This document shows positions 46,591 through 56,108 of a DNA stretch of 64,000 nt, in pieces. Every line of letters begins with the position of its first letter. Positions within the stretch are counted from its first letter, which is position 1. The DNA is from Rhodobacter flavimaris (GTDB lineage Bacteria; Pseudomonadota; Alphaproteobacteria; Rhodobacterales; Rhodobacteraceae), in contig NZ_JAJUOS010000001.1 of NCBI RefSeq assembly GCF_021378075.1, positions 372,001 to 436,000 on the forward strand, read 5' to 3'. The notes under the pieces were generated by a model that was given only the letters and a program-made list of their open reading frames with translations, searched no databases and was not told where the DNA came from. Both the position numbers and the translations under genes were made by a program.

Positions 46591-48123
46591 ATGATCGCTG
46601 TCCATGCCTCGCCCCCGATTGCCCCGCCGCCCGCCGCCTTCAACCTTGCGGCGCATGTGCTGGCCTGCGCGCCAAGCATGGGCGAACGCAGCGCGATGCA
46701 GATCCTGCGCCCCACCGGGGCCGAGCGTTGGTCTTATGCCCGGCTTGAGGCCGCCGTGCGTGGCGCGGGCACCGGGCTTCTGGCCGCGGGCCTTACCCCC
46801 GGCGACCGCGTCCTGCTGCGGCTTGGCAATACGCCCGAGTTTCCCGTGGCCTTCCTTGGCGCCATTGCCGTGGGCCTCGTGCCCGTGCCGACCTCGTCGC
46901 AGCTGACGGTGCCCGAGGTGACCCGCATCGCACAGGAAATCCGCCCCGCCGCAGTGATTGCCGGAGATGGGATCGCCCTGCCCGACTGGCCCGCACCGAT
47001 CATCCCCGAGGCGCAGCTGCGCGGGTTTGAGGCTCTGCCGCCCTGCGACTACGCCATTGGCGATCCGAACCGGCTGGCTTACCTGATCTACACCTCGGGC
47101 AGCTCGGGGCGGGCGCGCGCCGTGATGCATGCCCATCGCGCAATCTGGGCGCGCCAGATGATGCATCAGGGCTGGTATGGCATGACGGGCGCTGACCGCC
47201 TGCTGCACGCCGGGGCCTTCAACTGGACCTATACGCTCGGCACCGGGTTGATGGACCCCTGGACGCTTGGCGCAACCGTCCTGATCCCCGGTGCGGGAGT
47301 AACACCCGACCAGCTACCGCTGCTGCTGCGTCGCTTCGATGCCACAATTTGTGCTGCTGTTCCGGGTGTTTACAGGCAAATCCTCAAGAATCACGCGAAT
47401 CTGTCCCTGCCGCGCCTGCGCCATTGCCTGACGGCGGGTGAGGCCATGCCCACCTCGGTCCGTGCGCGCTGGAACGAGGCGACCGGCACCAAGATTTTCG
47501 AGGCACTTGGGATGTCCGAATGCTCGACCTTCATCTCGGCCTCGCCCACACGCCCGGCCCCCGAAGGCGCGATGGGCTACCCGCAAGACGGCCGGAGCAT
47601 CGCGGTTCTGGACCAGACCGGCGCGCCCGTGGCCCGTGGTGAGGCTGGCATCCTGGCCGTGCACCGCGCCGACCCGGGCCTGTTCCTTGGCTATTGGGAG
47701 CAACCCGAGGAAACCGCCTCCCGCTTCACCGCCGATGGCGAATGGTTTCTGACCGGCGACAGCGTTGCAATGGCCGAGGATGGCGCGATCTCCTACCTCG
47801 GGCGTAACGATGACATGATGAACGCTGGCGGCTTCCGGGTCTCGCCGCTTGAGGTCGAGGCCACGATGGCCACGTGCCCCGATGCTGGAGAGGTCGCCGC
47901 GGTCGAGATCCGCGTCAAGGCCGAGGCCTCGGTCATAGCGCTTGCCTGGACCGGACCGGCCACCGAGGCCGCCCTGACTGAGCACGCCGCGCAAAATCTT
48001 GCGCGCTACAAACAGCCCCGTCTTTGGCGCCACGTCGCCACCCTGCCCCGCAACGCCAATGGCAAGATCGACCGCCGCGCCCTGCGCGCGGACTGGCCTG
48101 TGCCGCCGGAGACCGCCCCATGA
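46591..48123 (+). CDS. AMP-binding acyl/aryl-CoA synthetase
   Basis: A 510-aa ANL superfamily ligase. Motif A3 is 'LIYTSGSSGRARAVMHAHRA' (Thr/Ser-rich ATP loop), A5 'EALGMSECSTFISASP', A7 'WFLTGDSVAMAEDGAISYLGR' (in parts), A8 'NAGGFRVSPLEVE', and the catalytic A10 Lys in 'RNANGKIDRRALR'. It activates a carboxylic acid to its CoA thioester; benzoate-type or short-chain acids fit best. It overlaps the DsbA-like gene by 4 bases and is probably controlled by the divergent XRE-cupin protein. Confidence 0.88.
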   Translation: MIAVHASPPIAPPPAAFNLAAHVLACAPSMGERSAMQILRPTGAERWSYARLEAAVRGAGTGLLAAGLTPGDRVLLRLGNTPEFPVAFLGAIAVGLVPVPTSSQLTVPEVTRIAQEIRPAAVIAGDGIALPDWPAPIIPEAQLRGFEALPPCDYAIGDPNRLAYLIYTSGSSGRARAVMHAHRAIWARQMMHQGWYGMTGADRLLHAGAFNWTYTLGTGLMDPWTLGATVLIPGAGVTPDQLPLLLRRFDATICAAVPGVYRQILKNHANLSLPRLRHCLTAGEAMPTSVRARWNEATGTKIFEALGMSECSTFISASPTRPAPEGAMGYPQDGRSIAVLDQTGAPVARGEAGILAVHRADPGLFLGYWEQPEETASRFTADGEWFLTGDSVAMAEDGAISYLGRNDDMMNAGGFRVSPLEVEATMATCPDAGEVAAVEIRVKAEASVIALAWTGPATEAALTEHAAQNLARYKQPRLWRHVATLPRNANGKIDRRALRADWPVPPETAP

Positions 48124-48761
48124 TCCGCCTCGATATCTTCGCCGACCCCGTCTGCCCATGGTGCCTGATCGGCAAGGCACGGCTTGACCGCGCGCTGGAG
48201 GCCCGGCCGAACCATCCCTTCGTCATCGCCTGGCATCCGTTCCAGCTGAACCCCGCGATGCCTGCGGGCGGGATGCCCCGCCCGGCCTATCTTGAGGCCA
48301 AATTCGGCCGTGCCGACGCCGCGCGCTACTATGTGCAAGTGCTTGAAGCCGCGAAAGAGTCCGGGATCGAACTGGACGTCGCCGCGATCCAGACGATGCC
48401 CAACACCCGCGACGCGCATCGACTGATCCATTGGGCCGGGATCGAGGGCCGTCAGACCGCCGCCTTCGCCGCGCTGATGCGCGCCTATTGGCGCGAGGGG
48501 CGCGATATCGGCAATGCCGAGGTTCTGGCTGATATCGGTGCACAGATCGGCATGGACCGCGACATGGTAGCCCGCCTGCTCGCCTCGGATGCCGATCTCG
48601 ACGTGATCGCCGAGCGTGAAACCCATGCGCGCGAACGCGGTGTGAACGCCGTGCCAACCTTCGTCATCGCCAACCAATACGTTCTGTCGGGCGCACAGCC
48701 GACCGAGACGTGGCTTCAGGTCATCGACGAGTTGACGGCGCAGGACAAACCTGCCGACTGA
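48120..48761 (+). CDS. DsbA/FrnE-like thiol oxidoreductase
   Basis: A 213-aa DsbA-fold protein with the active site 'DPVCPWCLIGK' (CPWC), the helical insertion typical of FrnE and 2-hydroxychromene isomerases, and the cis-Pro motif 'GVNAVPTFVIAN'. No signal peptide, hence cytoplasmic. The CPWC motif favours a disulfide oxidoreductase over an isomerase. Translational coupling with the CoA ligase suggests a shared, unidentified pathway. Confidence 0.9.
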   Translation: MIRLDIFADPVCPWCLIGKARLDRALEARPNHPFVIAWHPFQLNPAMPAGGMPRPAYLEAKFGRADAARYYVQVLEAAKESGIELDVAAIQTMPNTRDAHRLIHWAGIEGRQTAAFAALMRAYWREGRDIGNAEVLADIGAQIGMDRDMVARLLASDADLDVIAERETHARERGVNAVPTFVIANQYVLSGAQPTETWLQVIDELTAQDKPAD

Positions 48762-48769
48762 GCATTTCT

Positions 48770-48795
48770 GCACAGCCCCCTGCGCGGGGCGGTGC
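48770..48795 (+). terminator. Hairpin after DsbA-like gene
   Basis: GCACAGCCCC and GGGGCGGTGC form a 9-pair stem with one mismatch around CTGCGC. No T-run; weak terminator. Confidence 0.4.
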
Positions 48796-48858
48796 GCAAG
48801 CGCCTATGGCCTTCGACACGCGCGGCGCTAAGTTAGGCGCCGTAGAAGGACATATTCT

Positions 48859-50073
48859 GTGACCAATTCATCGCCCATCGCTTCGCGGCACCTCAGCCTG
48901 CCCGAATTCACTGCAATGCTCGCATCGCTGACGGCAACCGTCGCCTTTTCGATCGACGCCATGCTACCCGCTCTGCCGCAGATCGCGGCGTCGCTCTCGC
49001 CCGAGGATGTGAACAGCGCGCAACTGGTGCTGACCGCCTTCGTGCTGGGCATGGGGGTTGGCACTTTCGTGGTGGGGCCGATCTCGGACGCCTTCGGGCG
49101 CAAGCCCACGATCACCGCTGGAATCCTGATCTACATCGTGGGCGCCGTGTTCGCGACACAGGCCGGCAGCCTGGAAACCCTTCTAGCTGCGCGCTTCATC
49201 CAGGGACTGGGAGCCTCCGCGCCCCGTATCGTCTCGATGGCGCTGGTGCGCGATATCTACGCGGGTCGCGAGATGGCGCGCGTGACCTCGATCATCATGA
49301 TGATCTTCATCCTCGTTCCCGCGATTGCACCCTCCATCGGCGCGTTGATCATTCACTTGAGCGGATGGCGCGGCGTTTTCTGGGCCTTTGTCGTCTTCGG
49401 CATCTTCGGCCTGTCCTGGGTCAATATCCGCCAACCCGAGACCCTCCCGCCCGAAGCCCGCCGCTCGCTGCGGCCCACCACGCTGATTGCGGGCGCCCGC
49501 GAGGTGTTCGCCGATCGCGAGGTGCGCCTTTACGCAGTGGTCCTGACGCTCGGTTTCGGGCAGATGTTCGCGCTTTTGTCCTCGTCCCAGCAACTCTTCG
49601 CAGCCTACGGCGCGGGCGACAGCTTCCCCAAGTGGTTCGCCTTGATGGCGCTGCTGGCAGGGACCGGATCGGTGCTGAACGCCCGTTTCGTCGTGCATGT
49701 GGGCATGCGCCCCATCGTGAGCGCAGCCTATCTCATGCAGGTGGCGTCATCTGCGCTGATGCTCGGGCTGCTCATGCTGGGGCTGCCCCAGAGTGGAATT
49801 GGCTTTGCCACGATGTTTGCGTGGTCGGTCAGCGTGTTCTTCATGGCGGGCGTGACCTTCGGCAACCTGAACGCGCTCGCGATGCAGAAGATGGGCCATA
49901 TCGCGGGTATGGTGGCCTCGGCGGTGACGGCCGTATCGACCGTGGGCGCGGTGCTGATCGCGGCGCCGGTGGGGCTGCTGTTCAACGGAACCGCGACACC
50001 GATCGTCCTGGCCACGCTGATCTGCTCGGCCGCCGCCGCGCTGCTGATGCGACGCACGGCGCAGTTCGACTAG
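48859..50073 (+). CDS. MFS drug-resistance type exporter (Bcr/CflA family)
   Basis: A 404-aa, 12-segment major facilitator. 'DAMLPALPQIAASLS' in the first helix, 'GPISDAFGRKPTITAGILIY' in loop 2-3, 'ARFIQGLGASAPRIVSMALVRD' in helix 4-5 and 'VPAIAPSIGALI' (motif C) identify the DHA1 Bcr/CflA group. Substrate is unknown. It starts at GTG 48859 with GAAGGA upstream and converges on aroB. Confidence 0.9.
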   Translation: MTNSSPIASRHLSLPEFTAMLASLTATVAFSIDAMLPALPQIAASLSPEDVNSAQLVLTAFVLGMGVGTFVVGPISDAFGRKPTITAGILIYIVGAVFATQAGSLETLLAARFIQGLGASAPRIVSMALVRDIYAGREMARVTSIIMMIFILVPAIAPSIGALIIHLSGWRGVFWAFVVFGIFGLSWVNIRQPETLPPEARRSLRPTTLIAGAREVFADREVRLYAVVLTLGFGQMFALLSSSQQLFAAYGAGDSFPKWFALMALLAGTGSVLNARFVVHVGMRPIVSAAYLMQVASSALMLGLLMLGLPQSGIGFATMFAWSVSVFFMAGVTFGNLNALAMQKMGHIAGMVASAVTAVSTVGAVLIAAPVGLLFNGTATPIVLATLICSAAAALLMRRTAQFD

Positions 50074-50081
50074 GGTGCAGC

Positions 50082-51194
50082 TCAGCCCTGACGGCCGCGC
50101 AGCGCGTCGTCGAGCACGGCTTTCAACACGTCGCGCGGCACGTCCGAGGTGACGAAAGCCTGTCCGATCCCGCGCGCGAGGATGAAGCGCATCTTGCCGT
50201 CGAGGACTTTCTTGTCCTGCGCCATCAGCTCGATCAGCCCCTCGCTATCCGGCAGATCGCCCGGAATATCGGCCAAGTCCACCTTCATCCCCATGGCGGC
50301 CAGATGTGCCCGCACACGGCTGGGCGCCTCTTGGCTGCACAGGCCAAGACGCTGCGACAACTCAAATGCCAGCGCGCAGCCGATGGCCACGCCCTCGCCA
50401 TGTAACAGGCGGCTGGAATAACCGGTGGCAGCTTCCAGCGCGTGGCAGAAGGTATGCCCGAGGTTCAACAGCGCGCGGTCGCCCTCTTCGGTCTCATCGC
50501 GCGCCACGATCTCGGCCTTCATTTCGACCGAGCGCGTCACTGCGCGCAGTCGCGCAACCTTGTCGCCTGCCGCCAGCAGCGGGCCATTGGCTTCGAGCCA
50601 GTCGAAAAAGGCCGCATCCCCCAGAAGGCCGTATTTCACGACCTCGCCATACCCGGCCAGGAAATCACGCTTGGGAAGGCTGTCGAGCAGGTCAATATCG
50701 GCCAGCACCAGCGAGGGCTGGTGGAAGGCACCGATCAGGTTCTTGCCCTGCGGCGCGTTGATCCCGGTCTTGCCGCCAACCGAGCTGTCAACCTGCGCCA
50801 GCAGCGTGGTCGGGATCTGGACGAAACGGACACCGCGCCGCAAAACGGCCGCCGCGAAACCAACGAGATCGCCGATCACACCGCCGCCAAAAGCAACAAC
50901 AATATCCTTGCGCTCGACTTTCTGTTCCAGCAGCCACTCGCAGGCGCGTGCGAAATGCGGCCAGCTTTTGGTGGACTCGCCCGCGGGCAGGGCAAGGCTG
51001 ACCATCTCGACATTGCCAAGCCCGGCGCGCAGGGCCTCAAGATGCAGGGCGCCCACGGTTTCATCGGTGATCACCGCCACGCGGGGCCGGCGCAGCAAGG
51101 GGGCAATCTCGGCCCCGGCATTCGCCACCAGCCCCGAGCCGATCCGCACTTCATAGGCGCGCTCGCCCAGCTCAACCCGCACCGTTTCGCGCAT
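50082..51194 (-). CDS. aroB: 3-dehydroquinate synthase
   Basis: AroB (370 aa) makes 3-dehydroquinate from DAHP in the shikimate pathway, using NAD and zinc. It has 'VVAFGGGVIGDLVGFAAAVL' for NAD, 'RFVQIPTTLLAQVDSSVGGKT', and the metal site residues in 'GEVVKYGLL' and 'NLGHTFCHALE' with 'HGEGVAIG'. The start at 51194 follows GAGGAGG located in the end of aroK, one base away, so the pair is coupled. Confidence 0.97.
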   Translation of the reverse strand: MRETVRVELGERAYEVRIGSGLVANAGAEIAPLLRRPRVAVITDETVGALHLEALRAGLGNVEMVSLALPAGESTKSWPHFARACEWLLEQKVERKDIVVAFGGGVIGDLVGFAAAVLRRGVRFVQIPTTLLAQVDSSVGGKTGINAPQGKNLIGAFHQPSLVLADIDLLDSLPKRDFLAGYGEVVKYGLLGDAAFFDWLEANGPLLAAGDKVARLRAVTRSVEMKAEIVARDETEEGDRALLNLGHTFCHALEAATGYSSRLLHGEGVAIGCALAFELSQRLGLCSQEAPSRVRAHLAAMGMKVDLADIPGDLPDSEGLIELMAQDKKVLDGKMRFILARGIGQAFVTSDVPRDVLKAVLDDALRGRQG

Positions 51195-51195
51195 C

Positions 51196-51759
51196 TTATT
51201 CCTCCTCGAACAGGCCACCCCGGGCCTGCAAAGCATTTGCGACCTTCTGCGCCATCGCCTCGATCGGCAGCCCGGCCTCTGCCTCGACGACCACCTGAGC
51301 CTGGCCGTAAACCGGCTCTCGCTGCGCCAGAAGATTGGCTAACGTGGCCTTCGGGTCGGCCGTGCGCAGAAGCGGGCGCGTGTTCTTGTGGCGCACCCGG
51401 TTCCATAGCAGCTCAAGATCAGCTTTCAGCCAAAGCGAGACCCCAAGCCGCGAGATCATTTCGCGATTGCGCTCCGACATGAACGCCCCACCGCCGGTCG
51501 AGACCACCGCAGGCGGGCCCGAAAGCAGTCGCTCGAGCACCTCCGATTCGCGGGCGCGGAAGAACGGCTCGCCATCCCGCTCGAAAATCTCGGCCACCGA
51601 CATTTGCGCGGCCTTCACGATCTCTTCGTCGCTGTCCAGAAAAGGCACCCCCAGCAGACGCGCCAGCGCTGTGCCCACCGCCGTCTTGCCGGACCCCATC
51701 ATCCCCACGAGGACAACCGTCTTGCGCAGGGCTGGCGGTCTGGAACTCGTCTTGGGCAC
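51196..51759 (-). CDS. aroK: Shikimate kinase
   Basis: AroK (187 aa) phosphorylates shikimate. Walker A is 'LVGMMGSGKTAVG', then 'PFLDSDEEIVKAAQMSVAEIF' with shikimate-binding Asp, 'FFRARESEVLERLL' with the binding Arg, 'VVSTGGGAF' and the LID Arg in 'KNTRPLLR'. GTG 51759, seven bases after GGAG, is the best start; a longer frame upstream is not family-like. Upstream lies a 190-base divergent gap. Confidence 0.95.
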   Translation of the reverse strand: MPKTSSRPPALRKTVVLVGMMGSGKTAVGTALARLLGVPFLDSDEEIVKAAQMSVAEIFERDGEPFFRARESEVLERLLSGPPAVVSTGGGAFMSERNREMISRLGVSLWLKADLELLWNRVRHKNTRPLLRTADPKATLANLLAQREPVYGQAQVVVEAEAGLPIEAMAQKVANALQARGGLFEEE

Positions 51760-51949
51760 GTCAGGTCTCCGTCTGGCTTGCGCAAAATCGCGCCAATCGG
51801 CGGTCCCTTGCGCAATCGTGATCTTCTGCGCCTTGAATGGCGTGAACTTCCAAGAAATGCCATATATAATCGCATCGGATATGGGCTTTCCGGCCCCCAT
51901 CGGGCAAAACGAACCGCACCGAACCAAAAGAAGAAACGAAAGGCAGACC

Positions 51950-52096
51950 ATGGGGCGCATCTTCAAGGCCATTCTCACGCTGGTAATTCTGGGCGCGCTG
52001 GCCGTCGTGGGCTTCGCCTATTTCGGCGACATGTCCCCGGAAAGCTCCGAGCAGACGGTCGAGATCACCCTGCCGGGGGGCACGAGTGGCAACTGA
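51950..52096 (+). CDS. Small single-pass membrane protein
   Basis: A 48-aa protein with one membrane helix ('ILTLVILGALAVVGFAYFG') and a short polar tail ending 'EITLPGGTSGN'. It is preceded by AAAGGCAG, weak but spaced well, and overlaps the next gene by 11 bases, which supports translation. Unknown function. Confidence 0.7.
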   Translation: MGRIFKAILTLVILGALAVVGFAYFGDMSPESSEQTVEITLPGGTSGN

Positions 52097-53660
52097 GCGC
52101 AGAGCTCTGATTCCCATTCTTTTCGGGGCGTTTCTCGCCTCGTCCGCTGCGGCCGAAACACAGCCGATGTCGGCGATCGACTGGCTGTCGCGCTCTGTCG
52201 TAACGCCGGCCGTCATGGGCTCCGGCACCTCCGCAGCGCCGCGACAGCCGCTGAGCGAGCCGCCCGTGACCGAAGGCGTTGGCACCGAGAATGTCGCAAT
52301 CAGCTCGCTCGATCGGCCCTCGGCCAACGGGCTGGGCCTGCTGCCGTCCTCGCAGACCGGGCTTCCCCCCGGGCTTTGGGGGAACACGCCAGAAACCGAT
52401 CTGGCAGAGGCGCTGCGCAAGGAGCGTCTGGACACTCTGCCCGCCATCCAGTCGCTGCTGATCGAACTGTTGCTGGCAGAACTCCAGCCCCCTCGCCTGA
52501 GCGCCCCCGACGGGCGCAACGTGCTGTTCCTGGCGCGCATCGACCGGCTGCTGGATCTGGGCGCGCTGGAACCGGCGCTGGCGATGCTTGAGCAGTCCGA
52601 CCCCACCGACCCCGAGATTTTCCGCCGCCATTTCGACGTGGCGCTTCTGCTAGGGCAGGAAGACGCCGCCTGCGAGATCATGGAGCGCACGCCCTCGGTC
52701 GCGCCCTCCTACTCGGCCCGCATCTTCTGCCTTGCGCGGCAGGGCAACTGGGATACCGCGGTACTGACTTTCGGGACAGGTCGCGCGCTTGGCAAGATCG
52801 ACGATGAAGTCGCGGCACTGCTCGAGCGTTTTCTGGAGCCCGAGCTTGCGGATGACACCGAGGATCTGCCGCCGCCAAGCCGCCCTTCGCCCCTCGTCTT
52901 TCGGATGATGGAGGCCATCGGCCAGCCGATGCCGACCGGCCCCCTGCCGGTCGCCTTCGCGCAGTCGGACCTGCGTGCGAACACCGGCTGGAAGGCGCGG
53001 ATCGAGGCGGCAGAACGGCTGACGCGCATGGGCGCGCTCGACCCCAACCAGCTGTTGGGCCTTTACACCGAGCGCCGGGCGGCGGCCTCGGGTGGCGTTT
53101 GGGATCGTGTGCGGATCATCGGCGATCTCGACGCGGCGCTTGAGAGCGAAGATACCGACGCGCTGGTCGAGGTGCTGCCTGCGGCCTATGAGGCGATGCA
53201 GGCGCTTGAACTGGAACCCGCGCTGGCCGCGCTTTTTGGCACCCGCGTCGCGCAGACGGGCCTTGAGGGGGACGCAGGCGCGCTCGCCTTCCGCCTCGGC
53301 CTTCTGACAGACGAATATCAGGACATTGCCGCAGCGCGCAGCGCGGCCAATCTGGACGAACGACTGCTGATCGGGATCGCGCAAGGTGGCACGACGGGCA
53401 TTCCCGCGCAGGACCAACTTGGCCTTGCATTAAAGCAGGTCTTCGACATTACGCCCGGCCAGGTGCCTGCGCCCTATGCCGATCTCGTGCCGGGCAAACT
53501 GGGCGAGGCCCTGCTGAACGCCATTGACGATATCACCGAGGGCGCCAAGGGCGATTATCGCCGTCTGGTCACCGGGCTGACGTTGATGCGCTACGCCGGG
53601 CTTGAAGATGTGGCCCGCCGCACCGGCCTGCAACTGATCATCTTGGAACGCCGCGGATGA
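52086..53660 (+). CDS. Exported hypothetical protein
   Basis: A 524-aa secreted protein with signal peptide 'RALIPILFGAFLASSAAA'. The rest is mostly alpha-helical, Ala/Leu/Glu-rich, with a repeated helix-pair feel around 'FLARIDRLLDLGALEPALAML' and 'ARIFCLARQGNWDTAVLTFG', suggesting TPR-like solenoid structure. I do not recognise the family. It starts at GTG 52086 within the small membrane protein gene and overlaps xerD by 4 bases; conserved position between aroK and xerD is what I would expect in Rhodobacteraceae. Confidence 0.78.
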   Translation: MATERRALIPILFGAFLASSAAAETQPMSAIDWLSRSVVTPAVMGSGTSAAPRQPLSEPPVTEGVGTENVAISSLDRPSANGLGLLPSSQTGLPPGLWGNTPETDLAEALRKERLDTLPAIQSLLIELLLAELQPPRLSAPDGRNVLFLARIDRLLDLGALEPALAMLEQSDPTDPEIFRRHFDVALLLGQEDAACEIMERTPSVAPSYSARIFCLARQGNWDTAVLTFGTGRALGKIDDEVAALLERFLEPELADDTEDLPPPSRPSPLVFRMMEAIGQPMPTGPLPVAFAQSDLRANTGWKARIEAAERLTRMGALDPNQLLGLYTERRAAASGGVWDRVRIIGDLDAALESEDTDALVEVLPAAYEAMQALELEPALAALFGTRVAQTGLEGDAGALAFRLGLLTDEYQDIAAARSAANLDERLLIGIAQGGTTGIPAQDQLGLALKQVFDITPGQVPAPYADLVPGKLGEALLNAIDDITEGAKGDYRRLVTGLTLMRYAGLEDVARRTGLQLIILERRG

Positions 53661-54607
53661 GCGCGCCGCCAGATCCGCGCTGGATTCCCGCCTTTGTCGA
53701 AGCACAGGCCGCCGAGGCCGGTGCCGCGCGCAACACGCTTTTGGGATATGGGCGCGATCTCAATGTGTTCTACGACTATGTTCACGCGAAATCGCTAAGC
53801 TTCGCGACGCTTACACAGGCCAATATCGAGCAATACCTGATCCGCTGCGAGGCCGAGGGCCTTGCCCAATCGACCCGCGCAAGGCGCCTGTCGGCGATCC
53901 GGCAGTTGTTCCGTTTCGCCTACGAGGAAGGCTGGCGGTCCGACAACCCATCCATCCGGCTGCGCGGTCCGGGCAAGGCCAAGCGCCTACCCAAGACGCT
54001 GACCGTCGCCGAGGTTGACGCGCTGCTGGAGGCTTCCCGCGACCAAGGCCGCAGCCTGCCCGAGCAGATCCGCAACCGCTGCCTGATGGAGATGCTCTAC
54101 GCCACCGGAATGCGCGTGACCGAACTGGTCTCGCTGCCCGTCTCGGCGGCACGCGGCGACCCTTCGGTTTTGCTGATCCGAGGTAAGGGCGGCAAGGAAC
54201 GCATGGTGCCCCTGTCCACCCCGGCCCGCGAGGCGCTTGGCGACTGGATCCAACTACGCGATGCAGCCGAGGAAGAGGCGCGCATCAGCCGACGCGCGCC
54301 GCCCTCGCGCTTTCTGTTCCCCTCGGCCAGCAAAGAGGGGCATATGACGCGGCAGGGCTTCCACGGGCTGCTCAAGGATATCGCTGTCGCGGCCGGTATC
54401 TCGCCCGCGCGTGTCACGCCCCACGTGCTGCGCCACGCCTTTGCGACGCATCTGCTGCAAGGCGGTGCAGACCTGCGCGCGATCCAGACCTTGCTGGGCC
54501 ACGCCGACCTTTCGACAACCGAAATCTACACCCATGTTCTCGACGAGCACCTCAAGGAGCTGGTGCTGCGCCACCATCCCTTGTCGCGCCCGACGGATGG
54601 CACTTGA
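53657..54607 (+). CDS. xerD: Tyrosine recombinase XerD
   Basis: The 316-aa recombinase resolves chromosome dimers at dif with XerC. An N-terminal SAM-like core-binding domain ('FVEAQAAEAGAARNTLLGYGRDL' in parts) is followed by the catalytic domain. Catalytic residues are Arg in 'YATGMRVTELVSLPV', Lys in 'GKGGKERMVPL', 'HVLRHAFATHLLQGG' with His and Arg, and the nucleophile Tyr in 'STTEIYTHV'. No mobile element surrounds it, so it is the housekeeping enzyme. Confidence 0.94.
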   Translation: MSAPPDPRWIPAFVEAQAAEAGAARNTLLGYGRDLNVFYDYVHAKSLSFATLTQANIEQYLIRCEAEGLAQSTRARRLSAIRQLFRFAYEEGWRSDNPSIRLRGPGKAKRLPKTLTVAEVDALLEASRDQGRSLPEQIRNRCLMEMLYATGMRVTELVSLPVSAARGDPSVLLIRGKGGKERMVPLSTPAREALGDWIQLRDAAEEEARISRRAPPSRFLFPSASKEGHMTRQGFHGLLKDIAVAAGISPARVTPHVLRHAFATHLLQGGADLRAIQTLLGHADLSTTEIYTHVLDEHLKELVLRHHPLSRPTDGT

Positions 54608-54639
54608 TCCCGGCCCTTCCACATCCTTAATTGGCAGTC

Positions 54640-55956
54640 ATGCAGACCCCTTTTCTCGACACCGCCTTCTGGCTGACCGCCGCCGCCATTCTTGGCCTTT
54701 TGCTGATGTCCGGCTTCTTCTCGGGCTCGGAAACAGCTTTGACTGCCGCGAGCCGCGCCAAGCTGCGCAATCGCGCCGACAAGGGTGAAAAGGGCGCTGA
54801 GGCCGCGCTAAACGTCACCGAGGATAGCGAGCGACTGATCGGCGCGATCCTTCTAGGCAATAACGTGGTGAACATCCTCTCGGCCTCGCTGGCGACGGCG
54901 CTGTTCACCCGGCTCTTCGGCGATTCCGGTGTAGCGCTGGCCACGCTGGTGATGACAGCGCTGGTGCTGATCTTCTCCGAGGTTCTGCCCAAGACCTACG
55001 CGATCTCGAACCCCGAGACGGTGGCCTCGCGGGTGGCACGCCCGATCCGCATTCTGATCGTGTTGCTTGCGCCTATCGTGACGGTGGTGCGCACCATCGT
55101 GCGCGGCATTCTGTTCCTGTTTGGCTACCGCACCGATGCCGATCAGCACATGTTTTCGATCCATGAAGAGATCGCCGGCGCGCTCGCGATCGGCACCTCC
55201 GAGGGCACGGTGGACAAGGAAGATCGCGACCGCTTGCTGGGTGCGCTCGATCTGGGCAACCGCACTGTGGAAGAGATCATGCGCCACCGCAGCCAGATCG
55301 AGATGATCGACGCCGAGGCCGACCCGAGCGAGCTTCTGGCCCAGGTTCTGGCCTCGCCCCACACGCGCCTGCCGCTTTACAAGGGCGAGCGCGAGAATGT
55401 CGTGGGGGTGATCCACGCCAAGGACCTGCTGCGCGCGGTCGAGCGTTTCCTGCGCACGGGCGACGGCAAGCTAGAGAGCGTGTCGGACCTGGACGTGATG
55501 AAGGTAGCGATGAAGCCCTACTTCGTCCCCGAAACCACGCCCCTGGACGAGCAGATGCGCGAATTTCTCAAGCGGCGCACCCACTTCGCGCTTGTGGTGG
55601 ATGAATACGGCGACCTGAAAGGGCTGCTCACGCTCGAGGATATCCTTGAGGAAATCGTGGGCGAGATCACCGACGAATTCGACCCCAAGGCCGAGCGACA
55701 GCTCAAGCCCACCGAGACGGGCGACTACATCGTTGATGGCGCGATGACGATCCGCGACCTGAACCGCGAAACCGACTGGAGCCTGCCCGACGACGAGGCC
55801 AACACAATCGCCGGTCTGGTCATCCACGAGGCCCAGACCATCCCCGACATGGGGCAGGTTTTCTCGTTCCACGGCTTCCGTTTCGAGGTCATCGAGCGCA
55901 AGGACAACCGCATCACCAAGATCAAGATCCGCCCGCTTCTGTCACTGCTTGGCTGA
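54640..55956 (+). CDS. CNNM/CorC-type (HlyC/CorC family) DUF21-CBS membrane protein
   Basis: A 438-aa protein with a DUF21 membrane domain ('LLMSGFFSGSETALTAASRA', 'ILLGNNVVNILSASLATALF'), a tandem CBS pair from about residue 200 ('HTRLPLYKGERENVVGVIHAKDLL', 'FALVVDEYGDLKGLLTLEDILEEIVG' in parts) and a C-terminal CorC_HlyC domain. The family is linked to Mg/Co efflux. ATG 54640 is preferred over TTG 54631; neither has a strong ribosome site. Confidence 0.9.
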   Translation: MQTPFLDTAFWLTAAAILGLLLMSGFFSGSETALTAASRAKLRNRADKGEKGAEAALNVTEDSERLIGAILLGNNVVNILSASLATALFTRLFGDSGVALATLVMTALVLIFSEVLPKTYAISNPETVASRVARPIRILIVLLAPIVTVVRTIVRGILFLFGYRTDADQHMFSIHEEIAGALAIGTSEGTVDKEDRDRLLGALDLGNRTVEEIMRHRSQIEMIDAEADPSELLAQVLASPHTRLPLYKGERENVVGVIHAKDLLRAVERFLRTGDGKLESVSDLDVMKVAMKPYFVPETTPLDEQMREFLKRRTHFALVVDEYGDLKGLLTLEDILEEIVGEITDEFDPKAERQLKPTETGDYIVDGAMTIRDLNRETDWSLPDDEANTIAGLVIHEAQTIPDMGQVFSFHGFRFEVIERKDNRITKIKIRPLLSLLG

Positions 55957-56108
55957 ACCCGCCGCTGTGGACAGCACGGCGCGAAACAACCTAAGCAGGG
56001 CCGCGCGTTATGCCGGGCCTGCCCTACACGGATACCCCCTTTTCTCGCCCCGGATCGCATCGGCCCGCGCGATCCCCAAAGCGGCCAAACGGGCATGAGG
56101 TGTAAAGA

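Noticed and set aside
53657..54607. Tyrosine recombinase as sign of an integrated element
   Set aside because: Sequence and setting fit housekeeping XerD; no attachment repeats, tRNA or phage genes nearby.
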